From Paraburkholderia kururiensis JCM 10599 = LMG 19447 (GTDB lineage Bacteria > Pseudomonadota > Gammaproteobacteria > Burkholderiales > Burkholderiaceae): a stretch of DNA of 64,000 nucleotides. Below are positions 8,761 through 15,354 of this stretch, one piece after another. The stretch spans positions 186,001 to 250,000 of the forward strand of contig NZ_RJZE01000004.1 of the NCBI RefSeq assembly GCF_003986935.1, written 5' to 3'. The translations under genes and the position numbers were made by a program. The first letter of the stretch is position 1; the number at the start of each line of letters is the position of its first letter. Under the pieces are notes generated by a model. It did no database searches and was not told the origin of the DNA. It worked only from the letters and a program-made list of their open reading frames with translations.

Positions 8761-9332
8761 CCTTCCGTAACAGTGCTCACGCTTCCCGTCGTACCGGCCA
8801 CTCCGGGTGTTCTGGCGGGGCTTCTCGTCGTCGCTTCACGATCGCCTCGCGCACCGCGCTCGCGTGGATGTTCGCGCCGCTCGTGCTGCTCGCGGGCTGC
8901 GAAAAGCAGACTTCGCCGTCGGACGCCGACGCAAAGCTCAACGACGCCGCGAAGCAGGCCGGCCAGAAGCTCGACCAGGCGGCGAGCTTCGTCGGTCAGC
9001 AGCTCGACGCGGCACGCGCCGCGGCGCAGAAGCATATCGACAAGGCGGCGTCTGCCGCGTCTGCGGCCGTGGGGGCATCCGCGCCGACGTTGTCGATCGA
9101 CCCGGGCGCGCTTGCCTCGATGGCGCAAGGCCATCTGCAGGGCGCCGCAAGCGCAGTGGCCGGCGCGGCTGCCGCGGCAGCGGGCAACAGTCTCGAACAG
9201 GCGGGCCGCAAGCTCCAGCAATGGGCGAGCACGGTGGCGGGGGCTTCGTCCGTGGCAGGGGGGACGACGACTCAAGGGTCAGCATCTGGCGCCGCAGGCG
9301 CGAGCGGGGCGCCGGCGCGTACCAGCCCGTAA
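8757..9332 (+). CDS. Predicted Ala-rich lipoprotein
   Basis: This is a 191-aa protein of unknown function. A long positively charged N region (residues 1-31) and a hydrophobic stretch lead to a lipobox LLAGC with Cys48, so a lipid-anchored envelope protein is predicted. The mature part is very rich in Ala, Gln, Lys and Asp in an amphipathic helical pattern (KLNDAAKQAGQKLDQAASF), resembling repeated helical bundles, and ends in a Gly/Ser/Thr-rich tail. The start overlaps the acetyltransferase stop (ATGA), so the two are probably co-translated. The N region is longer than usual for a lipoprotein signal, which leaves some doubt about the start. Confidence 0.7.
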   Translation: MTFRNSAHASRRTGHSGCSGGASRRRFTIASRTALAWMFAPLVLLAGCEKQTSPSDADAKLNDAAKQAGQKLDQAASFVGQQLDAARAAAQKHIDKAASAASAAVGASAPTLSIDPGALASMAQGHLQGAASAVAGAAAAAAGNSLEQAGRKLQQWASTVAGASSVAGGTTTQGSASGAAGASGAPARTSP

Positions 9333-9363
9333 AGCCCGATCCCGGATTGACTGCTTCGATAAA

Positions 9364-9382
9364 TGTAACTACCATGCGTACA
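9364..9382 (+). promoter_or_regulatory. Putative Rrf2-family operator, TGTA-N11-TACA (site 1)
   Basis: A TGTA at 9364 and a TACA at 9379 are separated by 11 bp, 22 bp upstream of the rrf2-type gene start. The same TGTA-N11-TACA arrangement, with shared sequence ATGTAACTA, occurs upstream of the neighbouring NAD(P)-binding gene at 9969-9987 (there on the opposite strand). This suggests autoregulation and joint control. Confidence 0.6.
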
Positions 9383-9404
9383 CTTTTTGTCGTGCAGGTG
9401 CGTG

Positions 9405-9863
9405 ATGAACACGAGTAGCCGCTTCGCGTTTGCGGTGCACGTGCTTGCGCTGCTGGCGCAGCAGGAGGGCGTGCCGCTGTCGTCGGAGATCATCGCCGGC
9501 AGCGTGAACACGAATCCGGCGTTGATTCGCCGGCTGCTGACCATGCTGGCGCAGGCGGGGCTGACCACCTCGCAACTGGGTGCGGGCGGCGGGGCGCTGC
9601 TGGCCCGTGCGCCCGAAGACATCACGCTGCTCGAGGTCTACTGCGCGGTGGAAGACCCGCAGCTGTTCGGCCTGCATCGCGAGGAGCCGAACCCGGCGTG
9701 CATGGTGGGCCGCAACATCCAGCAGGTGCTGCGCGGCATCATGGACGACGCGCAGCGCGCCATGGAGGCATCGCTTGCGGCACGCACGGTTGCCGATACG
9801 TTCTCAGACGTGGTGCGCCGCGAACGGCTTCGCAAGCGGCGCACGGCGCGCAGCGAGGGTTGA
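9405..9863 (+). CDS. Rrf2 family transcriptional regulator (YwnA-like)
   Basis: This 152-aa winged-helix regulator has a helix-turn-helix at about residues 24-48 (SSEIIAGSVNTNPALIRRLL) and a wing GAGGGALLAR at 59-68. It lacks the three-cysteine Fe-S cluster motif of IscR/NsrR; only Cys80 and Cys99 are present, as in the YwnA-type subgroup. The next gene encodes a YwnB-like NAD(P)-binding protein, the same pair known from Bacillus ywnA-ywnB. Both genes are preceded by a TGTA-N11-TACA site, so it probably represses itself and the reductase in response to an unknown, possibly electrophile or thiol-reactive, signal. The start at 9405 is preferred over TTG at 9387. Confidence 0.85.
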   Translation: MNTSSRFAFAVHVLALLAQQEGVPLSSEIIAGSVNTNPALIRRLLTMLAQAGLTTSQLGAGGGALLARAPEDITLLEVYCAVEDPQLFGLHREEPNPACMVGRNIQQVLRGIMDDAQRAMEASLAARTVADTFSDVVRRERLRKRRTARSEG

Positions 9864-9936
9864 TGCGGCGTGAGAGCGGGTGGGCGGAGTGGTTGCCGGC
9901 CAGGGGATGCGTAGTTAGGGAACCGGTAATCAGGAA

Positions 9937-9959
9937 CGGGGCATTGCCCCGGTTTTTTT
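9937..9959 (+). terminator. Rho-independent terminator after the rrf2-type gene
   Basis: A 6-bp GC stem (CGGGGC at 9937-9942, GCCCCG at 9946-9951) with a 3-nt ATT loop is followed by GT7. It separates the regulator gene from the downstream NAD(P)-binding gene, which therefore has its own promoter. Confidence 0.8.
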
Positions 9960-9967
9960 CGCTGTAT

Positions 9968-9988
9968 ATGTAATCGAGTTAGTTACAT
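9968..9988 (+). promoter_or_regulatory. Putative Rrf2-family operator, perfect palindrome (site 2)
   Basis: ATGTAA at 9968-9973 and TTACAT at 9983-9988 form a perfect 6-bp inverted repeat with a 9-bp centre. The site lies 29 bp upstream of the NAD(P)-binding gene start, in an AT-rich promoter-like stretch. Its core has the same TGTA-N11-TACA spacing as site 1. Confidence 0.7.
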
Positions 9989-10017
9989 TTTTTGATCTTC
10001 ACAAAGGGAGTATCGAC

Positions 10018-10665
10018 ATGAGCAAGACGTTGAAAATCGCGCTGTTTGGCGCAACCGGCATGATCGGTTCACGCATTGCCGCCGAAGCCGCGCGCCGCGG
10101 GCACCAGGTCACCGCGCTCGTACGCAACCCGCAGCGCGTGCCGGAAGACACCGCGAACATCCATGCGTCGCAGGCCGATCTGCTCGATGCGGCGAGCGTG
10201 GCGGCGGCCGTGCGCGGCCATGACGTGGTCGCGAGCGCCTATGCTCCCGCCCTCGACAACACGGCGACGCTCGACACCGCCACCCGCGCGCTGGTGGCCG
10301 GTGTGCGCGAAGCGGGGCTCAAGCGTCTCGTGGTGGTGGGTGGCGCGGGTTCGCTCGAAGTTGCGCCGGGCAAGCAGCTCGTCGATGCCGAAGGGTTTCC
10401 GGCCGCCTACAAGGCCGTTGCGCTCGCGCACCGCGAGGCGCTCCACTACTACCGCACGGTCTCCGACCTCGACTGGACGTTCTTCGCCCCCGCTGCGATG
10501 ATCGCGCCCGGCGAACGTACGGGCCAGTTCCGCACAGGCGCCGGCACGCTGATTGCCGACGCCGCGGGCACGAGTCGCATTTCCGCCGAAGACTACGCGA
10601 TTGCATTCGTCGACGAGCTGGAGCAAGCACGCTTCGTGCGTCAGATCGCGACGGTCGCGTACTAA
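10018..10665 (+). CDS. NAD(P)-binding oxidoreductase, YwnB-like
   Basis: This 215-aa atypical short-chain dehydrogenase/NmrA-like protein has the dinucleotide-binding loop GATGMIG at residues 10-16, the segment VTALVRNPQRV that sets cofactor choice, and KRLVVVGGAGSLEVAPG, as in YwnB/BLVRB-like reductases. It has no classical YxxxK catalytic pair in the usual place, so the reaction is not assigned. Its palindromic upstream operator and its position after an Rrf2 regulator indicate a small self-contained stress-response unit. The ribosome-binding site AAAGGGAG precedes ATG 10018. Confidence 0.87.
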   Translation: MSKTLKIALFGATGMIGSRIAAEAARRGHQVTALVRNPQRVPEDTANIHASQADLLDAASVAAAVRGHDVVASAYAPALDNTATLDTATRALVAGVREAGLKRLVVVGGAGSLEVAPGKQLVDAEGFPAAYKAVALAHREALHYYRTVSDLDWTFFAPAAMIAPGERTGQFRTGAGTLIADAAGTSRISAEDYAIAFVDELEQARFVRQIATVAY

Positions 10666-10808
10666 GACGTAGTAAGGCGGTAAGGGCAGATCGGACAGGC
10701 GCGCGCAAGCGTGCTGACAATCTGTTACGCACGCTCACGCAGCTTCACGCGTCCGGTGCCGGAGGACAGCTAAACTTGTGCGTCCTTTTCGTACCCGTCC
10801 CGCTCGCC

Positions 10809-13484
10809 ATGAAGTCAAGCCTGGAGCAGCGTGATGCAGGCACGCCGGCCCTTGCGCCGGCGCGCCGGACCGCCGCTCGTTCTCCTCGTCGTTCCGGTCG
10901 TCGCTGCGGGTCTTCCCGCACCGGCCGGCCGTTCTGCGCGCGCCTCGCGGCGCCGTTCCTTTCCCTCTGGCTCGTCGCGTTCGCGATACTCGCGAGCTTT
11001 GCCTGCGTGCCCGGCGTCGCCCGTGCGGCAGGTGCGTCCGGTGCGCCGGGCCTGCCCAGCGCGCCGGCGCCCGGCGCGGCCACGCCCGTGCTGACGGCGC
11101 TCCAGAGCCTCATCAGCAGCGCGACGGCGTCGGCGGCGGTATCCGCCTCGGCGCCCGATGCCGCTTCGGCGGCGTCGCCCGCCAGCGAGGCGGAGTTCGC
11201 GCGTTCGCTCGACAGCGTGATTTCGACGCTCGACAACGACCGCCAGCGTCGGGCCCTCGTGATCCAGTTGAAGAAGCTGCGCGACGTTTCGCAGCATGCG
11301 GCGCCGCCTGCCGCGGCGTCTGCCGCGCAGGGCGCGGCGGGGTTGCTCGGCGCCATCGCTTCGGGCCTCGCGTCGGTTGCGGCGGACGTGCACCAGGGCC
11401 GCACACCGGCGCGCTACTGGAGCGGGCGCATCAACGCCGCCGCCAACGAGTTGTACGCCATCGTCGCGAGCCAGGGTTCCGAGCATTTCGGCAAGGTCGT
11501 GCTCGACATGCTGGCGATGCTCGCCGGCTGGGGCGCCTGCGCGGGCAGCCTGATCTGGCTGCAACGCCGTTTGCATGCGCGCTTCGGCATCGTGGAGGGG
11601 CTGAAGCCGAACCCGGCGACGCGCGAGTTGCTGATCTTCGCCTTGCGCCGTGTCGGACCCTGGGTCGTCGCCTTCGTCGCGGCGCTCGCCTTTGTGCGCG
11701 CGATGCCCGAGGCGCTGGGCCGCACGCTCGGCATGGTGATCGCTTACGCGATCGTGGCGGGCGCGGTGTTTTCGGCAATCTGTCTCATCATGTTTTCGCT
11801 GTTCGGCTCCGGGCACCGGCGCGCGGCCGTGCACGTGCTGCTGCGCGACGCGCGCCGGCTGCTGTTCGCGATCGGCGTGTGCGGTGCACTGGGCGATGCC
11901 GCCGTCAACTACGACGTCGCGCATCAGCTCGGCCCCAATCTGGCGGGGCTCGTCTCGACGGTGGCCAACATGACGGCCGCGGTGCTCACGGCGTATTTCG
12001 CGCTGGCGTTCCGGCAGCCCGTTGCGCATCTGATCCGCAACCGGTCCTACGAGCAGCGGCACGATCACCGCGCGGCGACCGAGGGCTTCGAGGTGCTCGC
12101 CTCGCTCTGGCATCTGCCGATGCTGCTGCTCGCGGGGGCGTCGATCGTCGCGACGCTGGGCGGGCTTGATTCCAGCGAGGACGTTCTGCAGATTTCGGTG
12201 GTCACGGCGCTGCTGCTCGTGATCGCGTTCTTCCTTTCGGCCATCGTGCTGCGCCTGACGCGCCCGCGTCTCAACGACACGCATCGCCGCCGGCGCCACC
12301 GTTCGCCGTATCTCTGGCGGCTGCTGCGCTTCGCCGGCACGCTCGTGATGCTGTTCGTCTGGCTCGCGTTTCTCGAGTTCTCGTCGCGGCTATGGGGCGT
12401 GTCGCTCGCGGGCATGATCGAGGACAGCGTGACCGCGCGCGGCATCGCCCATGCGGTCACGGCCATCCTCACCACCGTCTTCGTCGCGTGGCTGATCTGG
12501 ATTCTCGTGGATACCGCGATCCAGGAGGCGCTCAATCCGGGCGGTCCGCGCAGCAAGTCGCGCAACCCCGGCACCCGCGCGCGCACCATGCTGCCGCTCG
12601 TGCGCAACGCGCTCGCGGTCACCATCCTCACCATCGCGGCCATCGTGACGGCGGCCAATCTCGGCATCAACGTGACGCCGCTGCTGGCGGGCGCGGGCGT
12701 GATCGGGCTCGCGGTGGGCTTCGGCGCGCAGTCGCTCGTGACTGACCTCATCACGGGCCTCTTCATCATTCTCGAGGACACGATTTCGGTAGGCGACTGG
12801 ATCGAGATAGACGGCGGCCATGCGGGCACGGTCGAGCATCTGACCATACGCACCGTGCGGCTGCGCGACGGGCAGGGCGCCATTCACGCCATTCCGTTCT
12901 CGCAGATCAAGATCGTGAAGAACCTCTCGCGCGACTTCGCTTATGCGGTGTTCGAGGTGCGCGTGCCGTTCTCGGCCGACGTGGACATGATTACGGCGCT
13001 GATTCGCGAGGTGGGCGCCGACCTTGCCGCCGACTTCCGCTATCGGAACGAAATGCTGGGGCCCGTGGAAGTGTGGGGACTGGACCGTTTCGATCCGAAC
13101 TGGATGGTGGTGAAAGGGCAGATCAAGACGCGGCCGCTGCAGCAATGGAGCGTGGCGCGCGCGTTCAACGTGCGTCTGAAGCGGCGCATGGACGAGGCGG
13201 GCATCGAGATTCCGGTGCCGCAGATGCAGGTGTACACGTCGGCGAGAACGCACGGGCGGCAGGCGGATGGGGCAGAGGAAAGCTCGACCGCGACGCGGCA
13301 CGAGGTAGGAGCCGCTCACGAGCAACCGGCGGCGGGCGTTACGGCGGCAAGGTCGTCTGTCGACGTGCCGCAGGCGCAGGCACGCGACGTCTCGCACGAA
13401 CCGCGACCGGCGCCGGCGCCGACCGGCGGCTCGATGGCCGCGCCGCCGCAGATCCCCGTGGCCGGCGACGCGCCGAAAGGCTAG
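10809..13484 (+). CDS. Large mechanosensitive channel, MscS family
   Basis: This 891-aa inner-membrane channel is of the large MscS type (YbiO/MscM-like). An N-terminal hydrophobic segment ending near ARA-A (about residue 73) looks like a signal sequence. A periplasmic region (80-230), a set of membrane helices (240-600), the pore-lining helix and beta domain (about 612-700, with GLAVGFGAQSLVTDLITG and EDTISVGDWIEIDG) and the C-terminal alpha/beta domain follow. The last 80 residues are a low-complexity tail rich in Ala, Pro and Arg. It probably releases solutes on hypo-osmotic shock. A GTG at 10776 could add 11 residues. The stop overlaps the convergent dioxygenase gene by 4 bp. Confidence 0.9.
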   Translation: MKSSLEQRDAGTPALAPARRTAARSPRRSGRRCGSSRTGRPFCARLAAPFLSLWLVAFAILASFACVPGVARAAGASGAPGLPSAPAPGAATPVLTALQSLISSATASAAVSASAPDAASAASPASEAEFARSLDSVISTLDNDRQRRALVIQLKKLRDVSQHAAPPAAASAAQGAAGLLGAIASGLASVAADVHQGRTPARYWSGRINAAANELYAIVASQGSEHFGKVVLDMLAMLAGWGACAGSLIWLQRRLHARFGIVEGLKPNPATRELLIFALRRVGPWVVAFVAALAFVRAMPEALGRTLGMVIAYAIVAGAVFSAICLIMFSLFGSGHRRAAVHVLLRDARRLLFAIGVCGALGDAAVNYDVAHQLGPNLAGLVSTVANMTAAVLTAYFALAFRQPVAHLIRNRSYEQRHDHRAATEGFEVLASLWHLPMLLLAGASIVATLGGLDSSEDVLQISVVTALLLVIAFFLSAIVLRLTRPRLNDTHRRRRHRSPYLWRLLRFAGTLVMLFVWLAFLEFSSRLWGVSLAGMIEDSVTARGIAHAVTAILTTVFVAWLIWILVDTAIQEALNPGGPRSKSRNPGTRARTMLPLVRNALAVTILTIAAIVTAANLGINVTPLLAGAGVIGLAVGFGAQSLVTDLITGLFIILEDTISVGDWIEIDGGHAGTVEHLTIRTVRLRDGQGAIHAIPFSQIKIVKNLSRDFAYAVFEVRVPFSADVDMITALIREVGADLAADFRYRNEMLGPVEVWGLDRFDPNWMVVKGQIKTRPLQQWSVARAFNVRLKRRMDEAGIEIPVPQMQVYTSARTHGRQADGAEESSTATRHEVGAAHEQPAAGVTAARSSVDVPQAQARDVSHEPRPAPAPTGGSMAAPPQIPVAGDAPKG

Positions 13485-14182
13485 GTGAGCGCGGCCTCGC
13501 GCACGGGCGTTTGCGCGACGACGTCTGGCGCAACGGTTTGCCCGTCGCGGTTCAAGCCGCTCGATATCGCGCCGATGCTGCTTTCGACGCCGCTTTCGGC
13601 CACGCGAACCAGATCGTTCACGTGCGTCGCGATCTGCGCGCCCGCCACGCCGTAGACGTGTAACGACACGGCGCGCCGGCCACTCTCGTTGGCAAGCCGA
13701 TGGATGGCCGCATGTCCTGCGCGCGTGACCGACACTGCCCCGGCCGCGCGCGGCTGCGTGCGACACGCAGTGGCGCAGGCGCCAGCCTCGTCCCAGCGAT
13801 ACAGCGATTCCGTGAGTTTGCCTTCGACCACCGCATAGCCGCACCACGTGTGATGCGCATGTACCGGGCTGGCCTGGCCCGGCATCCAGACGAGCGCGGC
13901 GATGGCGTAGCGGCCGTGCGCGTCGGCGGCGAGCAGGTGGCGGCGGTACCCGTGGGCGTCGCCCTTGCAGGCAGACTCGTCGAGCAGTCCCGGGTCGGCA
14001 ATGGCCTCGGCCAGCGCCGAGCGGACGCGCTGCGCGAACGCGGCATCGCTTGAGCGAAGCGGCGAGTCGCCGGCTGGCGCGGTGCTCTCGAATGCCTCGT
14101 TCAAGTGATCGCACAGGCGCTGGATGGCGGCGCGCGCGGACGAACACGGCTGGAAGAGCGGGGCAGCGGCGGTCGATTTCAT
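13481..14182 (-). CDS. Cysteine dioxygenase-type thiol dioxygenase (cupin)
   Basis: This is a 233-aa cupin of the cysteine dioxygenase/3-mercaptopropionate dioxygenase group, non-haem Fe(II) enzymes that oxidise a thiol to a sulfinate. The metal ligands fit His108 and His110 in SPVHAHHTWCGYAV and His175 in AVSLHVYG. Cys114 is near the position of the cross-linked Cys of cysteine dioxygenase, but the context also resembles mercaptopropionate dioxygenases, so the substrate is uncertain. It is divergent from an Lrp/AsnC regulator with an Lrp-type box between them, which supports an amino-acid-derived substrate such as cysteine. The 3' end overlaps the convergent channel gene by 4 bp. Confidence 0.85.
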   Translation of the reverse strand: MKSTAAAPLFQPCSSARAAIQRLCDHLNEAFESTAPAGDSPLRSSDAAFAQRVRSALAEAIADPGLLDESACKGDAHGYRRHLLAADAHGRYAIAALVWMPGQASPVHAHHTWCGYAVVEGKLTESLYRWDEAGACATACRTQPRAAGAVSVTRAGHAAIHRLANESGRRAVSLHVYGVAGAQIATHVNDLVRVAESGVESSIGAISSGLNRDGQTVAPDVVAQTPVREAALT

Positions 14183-14235
14183 GGCGGTCGTCGGGACGGC
14201 ACCGGTTGTGGTTCGATACTGCGATTTATACCGGC

Positions 14236-14263
14236 TTGCGCAGAGAAACGGTTTCCATATAAT
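14236..14263 (+). promoter_or_regulatory. Sigma-70 promoter of the lrp-type gene
   Basis: TTGCGC (14236-14241) and a perfect TATAAT (14258-14263) are separated by 16 bp. Transcription would start near 14270, just upstream of the Lrp box. Confidence 0.65.
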
Positions 14264-14283
14264 TTCCCGCTTAGGCTGAAAAG

Positions 14284-14298
14284 TAGAATAAATTTCTA
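14284..14298 (+). promoter_or_regulatory. Lrp/AsnC-type operator box
   Basis: The 15-bp sequence TAGAATAAATTTCTA has perfect outer arms (TAGAA/TTCTA). It matches 13 of 15 positions of the E. coli Lrp consensus YAGHAWATTWTDCTR. It lies in the leader of the lrp-type gene, downstream of its -10 element, a position suited to autorepression, and 102 bp from the divergent dioxygenase start. Confidence 0.7.
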
Positions 14299-14317
14299 TT
14301 CAAAGGGGTGTGTGGGA

Positions 14318-14794
14318 ATGGACATCATCGACCGGAAGCTGCTGGAGCTGCTCCAGCAGGACGCCACGATGCCGGTGGCGGAACTGGCGCAGCGGGTGAA
14401 TCTGTCGCAGACGCCGTGCTGGAAACGGGTGCAGCGTCTCAAGGAAACCGGCGTGATACGCGGCCAGGTGGCGCTATGCGATCCGAAGAAGCTGGGCGTG
14501 GGCACGACGGTCTTCGTCGCGGTGCGCACCAACGAGCACACCGAAGCGTGGGCGCAACAGTTCACGCGCGCCGTGCAGGACATTCCCGAGGTGGTCGAGG
14601 TCTATCGCATGAGCGGCGAAACGGACTACCTGCTGCGCGTGGTGGTGTCCGACATCGAGGACTACGACCGCGTCTACAAGCAGCTGATTCGCGCGGTGCC
14701 GCTGTTCGACGTGAGTTCGAGCTTCGCAATGGAGCAGATCAAATATTCCACGGCGTTGCCGGTGCGGCCGGCGGCATTGCTGGACGGGCGCTGA
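14318..14794 (+). CDS. Lrp/AsnC family transcriptional regulator
   Basis: This 158-aa regulator has an N-terminal winged helix-turn-helix (MPVAELAQRVNLSQTPCWKRV, about residues 18-38) and a C-terminal RAM ligand-binding domain (65-140, with VEVYRMSGETDYLLRVV). It is a local regulator rather than global Lrp: it sits divergently next to a thiol dioxygenase gene and has a good Lrp box in its own leader. This arrangement is consistent with cysteine-responsive control of the dioxygenase. The start is ATG 14318; an upstream in-frame extension would run through the promoter and is not used. Confidence 0.92.
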   Translation: MDIIDRKLLELLQQDATMPVAELAQRVNLSQTPCWKRVQRLKETGVIRGQVALCDPKKLGVGTTVFVAVRTNEHTEAWAQQFTRAVQDIPEVVEVYRMSGETDYLLRVVVSDIEDYDRVYKQLIRAVPLFDVSSSFAMEQIKYSTALPVRPAALLDGR

Positions 14795-14926
14795 CAGGCG
14801 TTGCGTGGGGTGCAAACCGCAAGGCGGACGCAAGGTGCGGCGGCGTAGAATGCCGGGTCTGCCGAAGTTAGCCAGACCCGGCAGCCCAACCTGTCGGCCA
14901 CACCCATCGGATTCCGAGTCTCTCCC

Positions 14927-15154
14927 ATGAACGACCAGCGAAAGAAGAACCCCACCCTTGGCGTTGCCGTTTTCATCGTGGTGGCGGTGCTGCTCGTGAT
15001 CGGCACGCTGCTCTTCAATGCGATTCGCGGCAAGCGCGAATACGACGAAACGAACGAGGCGCCGTCCGCTGCGGCTTCCGCTGCATCGGCCGCAATGGAG
15101 CTCACGGCGCCGGCGAGCGCACCGGCTGTCGCGGCAAGCGCGGCTTCGCAGTGA
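14927..15154 (+). CDS. Small single-pass membrane protein, function unknown
   Basis: This 75-aa protein has a short basic N terminus (MNDQRKKN), one transmembrane helix at about residues 11-32 (TLGVAVFIVVAVLLVIGTLLF) and an Ala/Ser/Pro-rich tail, probably periplasmic. No family is recognised. Support is the clean start context (CTCCC then ATG), the strong single helix and the GC-rich codon use shared with its neighbours. It lies between the lrp-type gene and a convergent FUSC gene. Confidence 0.6.
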   Translation: MNDQRKKNPTLGVAVFIVVAVLLVIGTLLFNAIRGKREYDETNEAPSAAASAASAAMELTAPASAPAVAASAASQ

Positions 15155-15354
15155 GCTGTGCAACTGGCTATGCGGTGAGGCGTGCAGCGACGCCTGTGGC
15201 AGCGACCCGTGCGGCAACGATGCCCATTGGCGGCGTCATGTCGGGCGGCGTCACGTCGCGCTCTGCCGCTCGTCGGGCGGCCCGTCGATAACGCGCTTCG
15301 CTTCGTGTTCCCTGCTTCGTATCGCGCGTCATATTCCGTGGCCTATCCCGCTTT

